From JARBUG01 sp035628915 (GTDB lineage Bacteria > Bacillota > Sulfobacillia > Symbiobacteriales > Symbiobacteriaceae): a stretch of DNA of 64,000 bases. Below, in pieces: positions 57,389 through 64,000 of this stretch. The translations under genes and the position numbers were made by a program. Positions within the stretch are counted from its first letter, which is position 1. Each line of letters opens with the position of its first letter. The notes below the pieces were generated by a model. That model saw nothing but the letters and a program-made list of their open reading frames with translations, was not told the DNA's origin and searched no databases. The DNA is taken from positions 124,001 to 188,000 of the forward strand of contig DASPIW010000057.1 of the NCBI GenBank assembly GCA_035628915.1. Reading direction: 5' to 3'.

Positions 57389-58234
57389 TTACACTTCGTA
57401 GAAACAGACACCAACGGTACCGGGGCCCGTATTGGTGGCAATGACGGGACCTACTTCGCCAAACCAGCTCTCGTCGATCTGGTAGAGCTTGCTGATGGCT
57501 TCCAGCCAGCGCTGGGCCTCGTCGGGGACCTGCGTGTGCAGAACGGCCACCTTAATGCGGCGCCCGGCGGGCACGCGCTCCTGCATCATTTCCAGGGCCC
57601 GCGGGAGCACTTTGGACTTGCCGCGCACCTTGTCGGCCGGCGCCACAACGCCTTCGCGGTCGACCTGCAGGATCGGCTTGATGCCCAGCAGTCCGCCCAG
57701 CAGCGCCTGCGCCTTGCCGATGCGGCCGTTCTTCTGTAAAAACTCCAGCGTGTCGAGCGTAAAGAAGATGTGCATGCGCTGAGCAATCGCCTCGACGGCG
57801 GAGACAATCGACTCCGTCGACTTGCCGGCCTTCGCCATGCGCGAGGCCTCAATCGCCATCATGCCGAGCCCCCAGGTGGCGCTGCGGGTATCGACATGGG
57901 TCACCTTGAGATTCGGCATCATCTGGGCGGCAATTTGGCTGGAGTTCATTGTCCCCGACAGCTTGGTGGAAATGTGAATGGAGATGACCTCGTCACCCGT
58001 GCCAGCCAACTTCTCATAGACCTTGAGGAAGTCGCCGGGAGAAGGCTGCGCCGTCTTCGGATGATGAGGGCTGGTCCTGAGCTTGGCCCAGAACGCGCCC
58101 GCGTCCATCTCCACGGAGTCCAGGAACGCTTCCGGACCGAAGTGAACCGTCAGCGGCACCATCTCGATTCCGTACTGCTTTAGCGTTGACTCCGGCAGGT
58201 CCGACGTGCTGTCCGTGACAATCCGCACACCCAT
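57389..58234 (-). CDS. DegV-family fatty-acid-binding protein
   Basis: DegV proteins bind a fatty acid; the FakB members present it to the kinase FakA so that acyl-phosphate can feed PlsX. The 281-residue protein has the N-terminal VRIVTDSTSDLPES, the lipid-contacting ISIHISTKLSGTMNSS (about residues 94-109) and the C-terminal GPVIATNTGPGTVGV. It sits inside the fab operon between fabH and fabD. No FakA-type (DhaL-domain) gene is in the window. The FakB role is inferred from family and context. Confidence 0.88.
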   Translation of the reverse strand: MGVRIVTDSTSDLPESTLKQYGIEMVPLTVHFGPEAFLDSVEMDAGAFWAKLRTSPHHPKTAQPSPGDFLKVYEKLAGTGDEVISIHISTKLSGTMNSSQIAAQMMPNLKVTHVDTRSATWGLGMMAIEASRMAKAGKSTESIVSAVEAIAQRMHIFFTLDTLEFLQKNGRIGKAQALLGGLLGIKPILQVDREGVVAPADKVRGKSKVLPRALEMMQERVPAGRRIKVAVLHTQVPDEAQRWLEAISKLYQIDESWFGEVGPVIATNTGPGTVGVCFYEV

Positions 58235-58266
58235 GGTTCAGTACCCCCTTGCACTTCTCAGTCGGG

Positions 58267-59259
58267 TCACTTCCCCCACCGCAGCGCCACGGCTGCCCAG
58301 ACCAGCCCGGCGCCGAACGAGACGAGGACGATCTCATCGCCGTCCTTAATCCGTCCTTCAGCCAACGCCTCTGTCAGGGCTACCGGGATGCTGGCCGAAG
58401 AGGTATTGCCATAGCGGTCAAGGTTGATGACGACCTTTTCGGGTCCGAGCTTGAGCCGCTTCATAGCTCCTTCAATGATGCGGATGTTGGCCTGATGCGG
58501 AATCAGAAGATCCAGGTCTTCCCGGGCCATGCCGGCCTTTTCCATGACCTGTACCGTTGCCTCGTTCATGACCCGGACGGCGAACTTGAAGACTTCCGGT
58601 CCGTTCATCTGGATGTAGTGCAGCCGCTTGGCCACGGTCTCCGCAGACGCCGGGTTCCGCGAACCGCCGGCCGGGATTTGCAGGTGGCAACCGCCGGCGC
58701 CCTCGGAGCCCAATACCGAAGCGAGGATGCCGCGCCCGTCGCTGACGGGCTGCAGCACCGCCGCGCCGGCGGCGTCGCCGAACAGCACGCAGGTGTTGCG
58801 GTCCTCCCAGTCGACAAGCTTGGAGAGGAGCTCCACGCCGATGACCAGTGCGCAATTGTACATACCTGACGCGATCGTCTGCTGGGCCATGACGGCGCCG
58901 TAAAGCCATCCGGGGCAGGCGGCCGACATGTCAAAGGCGGCAGCCTTCGTGCAGCCCAGCGCGTCCTGCACGATGCAGGCGGTGGACGGGAAGACCATGT
59001 CCGGAGTGACGGTGCCGACGATGATCAGATCGATGTCGTCCGGCGTAACGCCGGCCATCTCCATGGCCTTGCGGGCGGCCTTGACGGCGTAATCGGAGCT
59101 GGCTTCGCCCGGCTCGCTGATGCGCCGCTCACGAATGCCGGTGCGGGAGACGATCCATTCATCGTTAGTATCGACCATTTTTTCGAGGTCGGCGTTGGTC
59201 AGGATCCGTTCGGGCACGGCCATCCCGACGCCGGTGATTCCGACGGAGCGTAAGGACAT
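58267..59259 (-). CDS. fabH: 3-oxoacyl-ACP synthase III FabH
   Basis: FabH starts fatty-acid synthesis by condensing acyl-CoA with malonyl-ACP. The ATG at 59259 gives 330 residues; a reading to 59409 runs back into plsX. Catalytic Cys115 is in DMSAACPGWLYG (most FabH have ACSGF), His is in LIPHQANIRII and Asn in YGNTSSASIP. The N-terminus begins RSVGITGVGMAVPERILTN. It lies 16 bp after plsX. Confidence 0.96.
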   Translation of the reverse strand: MSLRSVGITGVGMAVPERILTNADLEKMVDTNDEWIVSRTGIRERRISEPGEASSDYAVKAARKAMEMAGVTPDDIDLIIVGTVTPDMVFPSTACIVQDALGCTKAAAFDMSAACPGWLYGAVMAQQTIASGMYNCALVIGVELLSKLVDWEDRNTCVLFGDAAGAAVLQPVSDGRGILASVLGSEGAGGCHLQIPAGGSRNPASAETVAKRLHYIQMNGPEVFKFAVRVMNEATVQVMEKAGMAREDLDLLIPHQANIRIIEGAMKRLKLGPEKVVINLDRYGNTSSASIPVALTEALAEGRIKDGDEIVLVSFGAGLVWAAVALRWGK

Positions 59260-59275
59260 TCTCCGGTTCTCCCTT

Positions 59276-60307
59276 CTATGCCGAGGGCTGGCCCTCGGTC
59301 TGTGGATGAGTCGCGTCATAGGCGGCGATGGAGGACCCGAGCTTGTCGATGACCTTCCCCTGCAGCGCGGTGTACATGACACGCAGGCCGCTGCGGATCG
59401 CCTTGGCATTGGACGAGCCGTGGCACTTGACCACCGGGGCTTTCAGCCCCAGCAGCAGGGCGCCGCCGTACTCGGTGTAGTCGAACTTCGCCCGCATTCG
59501 CTTGAGCGCCGGCCTCGCCAGCAGGGCGCCGATCTTGGCGGTGGGCGTAGAGGTCAGCGCATCTTTGAGCGCCTTGAAGACCCCCATGGCCACCCCTTCA
59601 AAGGTTTTGAGCAGGATGTTGCCGGGAAATCCATCGGTCACGACGACATCGGCCCCGCCGAACATGACTTCACGCGCTTCGATGTGCCCGGTGAAGTTGA
59701 TGCCCGCCGTGGCCTTGAGGAGCGGATAGGTCGCCTTGGTCAGGGCGTTGCCCTTCTCCTCCTCGACGCCGTTATTCAGCAGCGCCACCCGGGGGGCTTT
59801 CAGGTCGAGGATCTCCCGGGCGTACACATCGCCCATCAGAGCGAACTGCACGAGCCACTCGGGGCGGCAGTCGGGCGTGGCGCCAATATCCAGCACAAAG
59901 ACCGGCTTTTCGACAGAGGGGAAGACGGTGCCCAGGGCCGGGCGCTCAATGCCCTTCATGCGCCCGATGCCAAGGGTGCCCACCACGACCAGGGCGCCCG
60001 TGGAACCGGCTGTGAGGAGCGCAGCCGCCTTGCCTTCCTTGACCAGGCGCCCAGCCACGGCGAGCGAGGCGTCCTTCTTGGTGCGGAACGCCTTGGTCGG
60101 CTCTTCGTGCGTGGTGATCACTTCACTTGCGTGGTGAATGGTCACGTTGGACGGCAGGCCGCCGTGCCTGGCCGCCTCCGCCTTGAGTTTCGTTTCGTCG
60201 CCGATCAGAACGACTTCGATCGGGAAGTCGCGGGCCGCCAGGATAGCGCCCTCAACTTCCGGGGCGGGGGCGTTGTCGCTGCCCATTGCGTCAACTGCGA
60301 TCTTCAT
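59276..60307 (-). CDS. plsX: Phosphate acyltransferase PlsX
   Basis: PlsX converts acyl-ACP to acyl-phosphate, the donor for glycerol-3-phosphate acylation by PlsY. The 343-residue protein begins KIAVDAMGSDNAPAPEVEGA. It has the family motifs LLTAGSTGALVVVGTLGIGRMKGI and GFPGNILLKTFEGVAMG. The ending is Gln/Ala/Thr-rich. It overlaps the fapR stop by 4 bp, the usual FapR-PlsX coupling. Length is normal. Confidence 0.97.
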   Translation of the reverse strand: MKIAVDAMGSDNAPAPEVEGAILAARDFPIEVVLIGDETKLKAEAARHGGLPSNVTIHHASEVITTHEEPTKAFRTKKDASLAVAGRLVKEGKAAALLTAGSTGALVVVGTLGIGRMKGIERPALGTVFPSVEKPVFVLDIGATPDCRPEWLVQFALMGDVYAREILDLKAPRVALLNNGVEEEKGNALTKATYPLLKATAGINFTGHIEAREVMFGGADVVVTDGFPGNILLKTFEGVAMGVFKALKDALTSTPTAKIGALLARPALKRMRAKFDYTEYGGALLLGLKAPVVKCHGSSNAKAIRSGLRVMYTALQGKVIDKLGSSIAAYDATHPQTEGQPSA

Positions 60308-60891
60308 TCGTCTCGCCCTCCCGTCACCCTGGCGGGGTCTACTGCAAACACGGAGAACTTGCCGCGGAAGACCTTGTCGAGCCCCGCGCGCGATTCAACC
60401 AGGACGACATAGTGTGTCCCACGGCGGCGAATTACTTCGCCCTTCGCCACCAACTTTTCGCCGACGGTGACGGGGCGCTTGAACTTGACGTTCGCCAGGC
60501 CGGTCAGCACGATGTCCGAGTCGATCAGGGCAATGGCGAGCGACTCGGCCTGGGCAAAAATGTACTGGCCCCGCACGACCTGGCTCCGCTCGAAGACCAT
60601 CTCCTCGGTGGTCTCCAAAATGGAGATGCCCCGTTCGCCAAGGGTGATGTCGATCAGTTCGCCGACGATCTCCTTGCTGCCCATCGATTTGACGATGCCG
60701 TACGTCCGTTCCGCCACATGTTTGGTGCGCTCCCGCAGTTCGGGAATGCCAAGGGCAAGCCGGTCAAGCCTGATTGTCTGAATGCTGACATCGAATAGTT
60801 CGGCCAAATCTTCGTCGCTGAGGAACGGGTTTTCCCGGATCTTCTCCCGCAGTTGGGACTGCCGGTCCCGCTTCTTGACTCCGGATGCCAT
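60304..60891 (-). CDS. fapR: Malonyl-CoA-responsive lipid regulator FapR
   Basis: FapR represses fatty-acid and phospholipid genes and is released by malonyl-CoA. The 195-residue protein has an N-terminal DeoR-like HTH (PFLSDEDLAELFDVSIQTIRLDRLALGIPELRER, about residues 22-55), a linker helix and a C-terminal hot-dog effector domain (about 75-190) with GQYIFAQAESLAIALIDSDIVLTGLANVKF. It is the first gene of the fab operon. A 25-bp palindrome just downstream of its promoter is a likely autoregulatory site. Confidence 0.96.
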   Translation of the reverse strand: MASGVKKRDRQSQLREKIRENPFLSDEDLAELFDVSIQTIRLDRLALGIPELRERTKHVAERTYGIVKSMGSKEIVGELIDITLGERGISILETTEEMVFERSQVVRGQYIFAQAESLAIALIDSDIVLTGLANVKFKRPVTVGEKLVAKGEVIRRRGTHYVVLVESRAGLDKVFRGKFSVFAVDPARVTGGRDE

Positions 60892-60920
60892 CGCTGCTCA
60901 CCTCGCATGGCGGTGTGCAA

Positions 60921-60945
60921 GATCCTAAAACTTGCTTTTAGGATC
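60921..60945. promoter_or_regulatory. 25-bp palindrome downstream of the fapR promoter, candidate FapR operator
   Basis: GATCCTAAAA-cttgc-TTTTAGGATC is a perfect dyad with 10-bp arms, starting a few bases after the predicted start point and 30 bp before the fapR ATG. It differs from the B. subtilis FapR site (TTAGTACCTRRTACTAA-type) in sequence but has the expected place and symmetry. As RNA it could also form a hairpin. Confidence 0.6.
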
Positions 60946-60953
60946 TGGTCCCA

Positions 60954-60982
60954 AGTATAACCCCTGGGTTCCTGGTAAGCAA
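60954..60982 (-). promoter_or_regulatory. SigA-type promoter of the fapR operon
   Basis: On the minus strand TTGCTT (60977-60982) and TATACT (60954-60959) are 17 bp apart. The start point is expected at about 60947, immediately before the palindrome, and the -35 lies 2 bp after the stem-loop that follows the S41-like gene. Confidence 0.65.
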
Positions 60983-60984
60983 GA

Positions 60985-61011
60985 CCTCCCCCAGGAAAAA
61001 CCCGGGGGAGG
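60985..61011 (-). terminator. Stem-loop after the S41-like gene
   Basis: CCTCCCCC and GGGGGAGG form a perfect 8-bp stem around an 11-base loop containing TTTTT, 11 bases after the stop codon. The tail is TCTTGCTT, poor in T, so termination strength is uncertain. Confidence 0.6.
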
Positions 61012-61022
61012 CCACCGTTTTT

Positions 61023-62345
61023 CTATTGGTCAAGATAGCGCATCGCCGCTTCCAGCGGCTCATCCCGGCCGGAAGCGATCCCTGCGATGGTCGGGGCGCA
61101 GGCAATGTCCGGCTGGATGCCCTTGCCGACGAAGTCAGTGCCGTCGGGCATGGTGTCCCGCTTGCAGCAGACGCGGAAGGCGCCCCCGCCGGGGAGCGGC
61201 ACCCAGAGCGGCTGGCCCGTGCTGCCCGTGGAAGGCTCTCCGACGATTGGGCCGCGTCCGGCGGCCTTGAACCCCACCAGAAAATCCTCGGCGGCGCCGG
61301 CGGTAAAGGGCCCGCTGAGCACGGCCACCGGGCCCGTGCAGCCCGGGCGGGCATTGTCAGGAGCCACTTCGTCGGGCGGCATGGCCAGCCAGCGCTGGCT
61401 GCCGCCCCACGCCCGTATGACGGGTACATAAGTCCGGACGCGCACGGCCGCGGAGTGTGCGGGGGCCGCCAGAAAACGAGCCAGAATACTGTGGGCGACC
61501 GTCGTGGAGCCGCCGGTGTTTCGCCGGAGATCGAGCACCAGGCCGGTGACACCTTCGAAATTCGGGAAGCGCCGGTGGAACTCGGCGGCCACCTCCGTCT
61601 CGCCCATGGTGTTGATGGCGACACGCAGGCGCCCGGCGCCGAGGGTCTGCACCTCCAGGCGGGGCGGCCGCGGGAGCCGGCCGGTACGGTGGAGGGTGAC
61701 CGCGAACTCCGTGCCGTCCCACCGGCGGGCGAGCACATTCACGGGCGTGCCCGCGGGGCCTCGTAGGATCCGGGCAGCCACTGCGGCCTCGGTGTAGTGT
61801 CTTGTGGATGATTCGACAGTTTCGGCAATGTGAATTCTGAGCCCGTCGACGTCTTTGCCGTCGACGGCCAAAATTTCCGTTCCGGGCGGCAGCTCCGCTC
61901 CTTCCACCACAACCGGGCGCCCCTCGACGGCGAGCACACGGACGGGCGGCGTTTTCAGGGTGAGGCGAAGGTGGTGCGGCAGAGTGACCCCGGTCTGCCC
62001 GTCGCCGAGCAGACGGGCGAATTGGGTAAGCAGCCCCCAGTATTCCTGCTCGGTGGCGGCGGCCTGGATTCGTGGGAGGAAGGCCTGGAACTGACCGTCC
62101 CACCACGCTTCGCCGGGCAACTTGTCCCAGTATGCGAAGTTGTACTTCGCCTCGCTCCATACGGTGGCGAGGGCCAGAGCGCGGTCGGCGGCCCCGGGGA
62201 AGGGGACTGCCGGTGCCGGGGCGGCGGTCGGGGCCATGAGGGCACGGACCCATGGGGCAATGCTGAAGGTTTCGCCTTCGTGCAAGGCAGCGGCCAGGTC
62301 CTCGCTAAGCGCGGGCGGCAGGTCTTTGCTTGGGAAGGTATCCAT
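61023..62345 (-). CDS. S41-peptidase-like protein with a substituted nucleophile
   Basis: From the ATG at 62345, with AGAGGTG 6 bases upstream, the protein has 440 residues. It has an N-terminal helical region, a PDZ-like segment (about 165-225, with LPPGTEILAVDGKDVDGL) and a C-terminal tail-specific-protease fold. The fold shows VTGLVLDLRRNTGGSTTVAHSIL and IVGEPSTGSTGQPLWVPLPGGG. At the usual T-x-S-A-A-E site the sequence is FTAGAAEDF (codon GGC), so the catalytic Ser is Gly. No signal peptide is seen, so it may be a cytoplasmic, non-proteolytic member. Confidence 0.8.
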   Translation of the reverse strand: MDTFPSKDLPPALSEDLAAALHEGETFSIAPWVRALMAPTAAPAPAVPFPGAADRALALATVWSEAKYNFAYWDKLPGEAWWDGQFQAFLPRIQAAATEQEYWGLLTQFARLLGDGQTGVTLPHHLRLTLKTPPVRVLAVEGRPVVVEGAELPPGTEILAVDGKDVDGLRIHIAETVESSTRHYTEAAVAARILRGPAGTPVNVLARRWDGTEFAVTLHRTGRLPRPPRLEVQTLGAGRLRVAINTMGETEVAAEFHRRFPNFEGVTGLVLDLRRNTGGSTTVAHSILARFLAAPAHSAAVRVRTYVPVIRAWGGSQRWLAMPPDEVAPDNARPGCTGPVAVLSGPFTAGAAEDFLVGFKAAGRGPIVGEPSTGSTGQPLWVPLPGGGAFRVCCKRDTMPDGTDFVGKGIQPDIACAPTIAGIASGRDEPLEAAMRYLDQ

Positions 62346-62761
62346 CCGGCTCACCTCTGAGGCTTATGTTGGCACAGATTCCTTTCTATGAATAGAGTAT
62401 GGTTTGTGTATGGATGGTTCATCATCGAGAGCGGCGTGAGTGAGCAGCGCGTGGAGACAGTCTCGACACGGTGTGGGCCTTGAATGTGGGAATGGGAACG
62501 GGATTTTCCCACGGAAGACGCGGAAGGGGACACGGAAATCGCGGCAGTGGAAGTGGGAATGTGATATGGCCGCGGATTATGCATTTCATGATCTGTCGTC
62601 TATTTTATAATTGGTGTAATAATATAGTATACAATTGCAATTAGCGCCATCGCCATTTTATTGTCCCCTGCAGTGTCCTCCGTACTTCCGCGCCTTCCGT
62701 GGCAAAATGCATCCATTACCTCACATAAGCAGCAATCACCCACATAATGGCGTGGCAGACC
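62346..62761. other. Gap between the S41-like gene and the acidic secreted-protein gene
   Basis: The 416 bp contain no gene that I can support. About half is a family C element with both arms (62475-62703) and the rest is AT-rich. No strong promoter for the S41-like gene was found upstream of its start. Confidence 0.5.
62475..62703. repeat. Family C element, copy with long left flank and both arms
   Basis: The left part (62475-62559) is almost identical to 4214-4299. The arm CCACGGAAGACGCGGAAG (from 62509) is inverted at the right end as CTTCCGCGCCTTCCGTGG (ending 62702), matching at 17 of 18 positions. The element is thus about 195 bp between arms, with an AT-rich centre. Confidence 0.8.
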
Positions 62762-62795
62762 GCGAAGAAGCGACCTCCCTGAGATGGGAGGTCGC
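62762..62795 (-). terminator. Intrinsic terminator after the acidic secreted-protein gene
   Basis: A perfect 10-bp stem, GCGACCTCCC/GGGAGGTCGC, with a 6-base loop is followed by TTCTTCGC on the transcribed strand, 6 bases after the stop codon. Confidence 0.8.
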
Positions 62796-62801
62796 TGAAG
62801 A

Positions 62802-63923
62802 TCAGTTGCCAGCGTCAGTGCCGGTCGCCGGGGCCTCAGGCTCCGTGGGCGCCGGAGCCTCGGGCTCGGTCGGCACCGGAGCCTCGGGCTCGGTCGGCGC
62901 CGGGGCCTCGGGCTCGTCCATCTCCTCGTCCTCTTCCTCGGCGATGACGGTGATGGCACCCGTCGCTTCGTCATACTCTACTTCGGCGCCGAGGGCCGTG
63001 GCGATGAAGCGAAGCGGAACAAACGTACTGCCTTCGACCAACTCGGCCGGGACAGGGAGCTCGACGACCGCCCCATTCACCACGGCCTGGGTCGAATCGA
63101 TCGAGAGCACGACGGACTGGTCACCCATCTGCATCATGACGGTCCGCGTGCTCGGATCCCAAGCTACAGTGGCGCCGAGCGTCTCAGCCAGCCGGCGGAA
63201 AGGCACCAGCGTGCGGCCGTTCCGCGCGACCGGGGTCACATTGAGCCGTTCGCCGTTGACGTAGACCAGGTACTGGCTGGTTTCGCCGGCGGCGCGCTCG
63301 GCCTGCGCCTGGGCCAGGGACTTCGCCTTGGCCTCTGCCTTCGCCTGCTCCTTGGCCAACTCCCGGGCTGCCTTGGCCTGCTCTCTGGCCAGTTCCCGGG
63401 CCTGCTTTGCAGCCTCGTCGAGCGAGTCATCGGCCTCGTCCACTTCGTCCTCAGACTCATCTTCGTCCTCAGACTCATCCTCGTCCCCAGACTCATCCTC
63501 GTCGTCATCATCCTGGTCGGCGGCGGAGCCGGGAATCAGGTTTCCATTTTCATCAACATTAGGGTTGTGCTCGCTGGCCTTGCCCTTGCCGGACAGGTCC
63601 ACGGGCTTCCCGTTCTTCCCTTCCGTCTCGGTCTCGTCTTCGATTTCGTCTTCGGTCTCGTCTTCGGTCTCGTCTTCGGTCTCGTCCTGCGTCTCGTCCT
63701 CGGCTCCGGCCTCGTCCTCGTCCACGTCAGCCTCGTCGGACTCAGACTCGTCCAGTTCAGACTGCTCAGCGTCGCTGTCGTCCAGTTCCGACGCCGAATC
63801 ATTCTGCTCCTGCCCGGAGTTCTGGCCCTTCGGCGCCGCATACGCCGAAGTTGCGTACAACCCAATCGCCAGGATAGCCAATAGTGCGACCACACGAGAT
63901 TTCCGTACCCACATCATTCCCAT
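62802..63923 (-). CDS. Secreted acidic protein with copper-amine-oxidase N-terminal-type domain
   Basis: The 373-residue protein has a signal peptide (about residues 1-30, with VVALLAILAIGLYATSAYAA). A very acidic low-complexity region (about 35-175) follows, with EDET repeats and blocks of Asp/Glu/Ser, then an Ala/Lys/Glu helical segment (about 176-215). A domain of the Cu_amine_oxidN1 type (about 225-335) contains VYVNGERLNVTPVARNGRTLVPFR and FVPLRFIATALGAEVEYDE. The tail repeats PTEPEAPAP. This domain is common in secreted clostridial proteins and is not itself an oxidase. The protein may sit in the wall or spore coat and bind cations; that is inference. Tandem repeat units may vary in number between strains. 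Confidence 0.85.
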   Translation of the reverse strand: MGMMWVRKSRVVALLAILAIGLYATSAYAAPKGQNSGQEQNDSASELDDSDAEQSELDESESDEADVDEDEAGAEDETQDETEDETEDETEDEIEDETETEGKNGKPVDLSGKGKASEHNPNVDENGNLIPGSAADQDDDDEDESGDEDESEDEDESEDEVDEADDSLDEAAKQARELAREQAKAARELAKEQAKAEAKAKSLAQAQAERAAGETSQYLVYVNGERLNVTPVARNGRTLVPFRRLAETLGATVAWDPSTRTVMMQMGDQSVVLSIDSTQAVVNGAVVELPVPAELVEGSTFVPLRFIATALGAEVEYDEATGAITVIAEEEDEEMDEPEAPAPTEPEAPVPTEPEAPAPTEPEAPATGTDAGN

Positions 63924-63956
63924 TGTGTAAAATCCTCCTCTAGATGGTCCCCATAT

Positions 63957-63970
63957 ACCAAGAACTTGGT
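63957..63970. promoter_or_regulatory. Short palindrome upstream of the acidic secreted-protein gene
   Basis: ACCAAG-aa-CTTGGT lies 34 bp upstream of the start codon, next to AT-rich sequence (TATGATATGATC on the minus strand). It could be an operator or part of a promoter region cut off by the window edge. A good GAGGAGG ribosome site follows. Confidence 0.35.
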
Positions 63971-64000
63971 TCGATCATATCATACGATTTCCCTGGTCTG

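Noticed and set aside
63328..63930. Plus-strand Ser-rich frame opposite the acidic secreted protein
   Set aside because: Poly-Ser arises from the complement of the Asp/Glu repeats. The minus-strand frame has a signal peptide, a recognised domain and a terminator.

Overview
The window is GC-rich chromosomal DNA from a spore-forming, flagellated Firmicute. The gene order follows the Bacillus subtilis block fapR-plsX-fabD-fabG-acpP-rnc-smc-ftsY-ylxM-ffh-rpsP-khpA-ylqD-rimM-trmD-rplS-rbgA-rnhB-dprA-topA-trmFO-codY-flgB onward, read almost entirely on the minus strand (from high to low coordinates). High GC together with CodY, SpoVS, GerA-type germination proteins and FapR suggests a high-GC Clostridia/Symbiobacterium-like lineage. 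That name is an inference from gene content only.

Layout in transcription order. At 64.0-61.0 kb are a secreted acidic copper-amine-oxidase-N-domain protein and an S41-peptidase-like protein. At 60.9-53.1 kb lie the fatty-acid synthesis genes fapR-plsX-fabH-degV-fabD-fabG-acpP-fabF, followed by rnc. At 52.8-45.2 kb are spoVS, smc, a 39-codon membrane peptide gene, ftsY, a MazG-like pyrophosphohydrolase, a PfkB kinase, ylxM and ffh. At 43.8-39.2 kb are the ribosome and tRNA genes rpsP, khpA, ylqD, rimM, trmD, rplS, lepB and rbgA. At 33.7-39.2 kb a plus-strand germinant-receptor operon (gerA, gerB, two tandem gerC copies and a small membrane protein) interrupts the conserved rbgA-rnhB junction. 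At 33.4-22.1 kb are rnhB, yraN, comM, two small unknown genes, a TusA-like gene, an M20 peptidase, dprA, topA, trmFO and codY. From 21.6 kb to the window edge runs a flagellar/type III export operon: flgBC, fliEFGHIJ, ylxF, fliK, flgD, a TIGR02530-like gene, flgE, flbD, motA, motB, fliL, fliM, fliY, fliO, fliP, fliQ, fliR, flhB and flhA, the last cut by the window edge.

The modules are functionally coherent: membrane-lipid synthesis under FapR, SRP targeting (Ffh, FtsY, YlxM), ribosome maturation, DNA processing (TopA, DprA, ComM), and a nearly complete basal body/hook/export gene set downstream of codY. The expected xerC-hslV-hslU genes between trmFO and codY, cheY between fliY and fliO, and sucCD next to dprA are absent here.

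Three families of non-coding repeats punctuate the operons. Family A (about 72-83 bp, bounded by CTAG) and family B (about 75 bp with a long stem-loop) sit directly after stop codons, always in the same orientation relative to transcription. Family C has inverted ends of the GCCACGGA type. The other notable points are a MotB whose ion-binding Asp is Asn, an S41 protein with Gly at the expected nucleophile, a ylxM-ffh promoter whose whole 18-bp spacer is a palindrome, a SigH-type promoter before spoVS, and a 25-bp palindrome at the fapR promoter.
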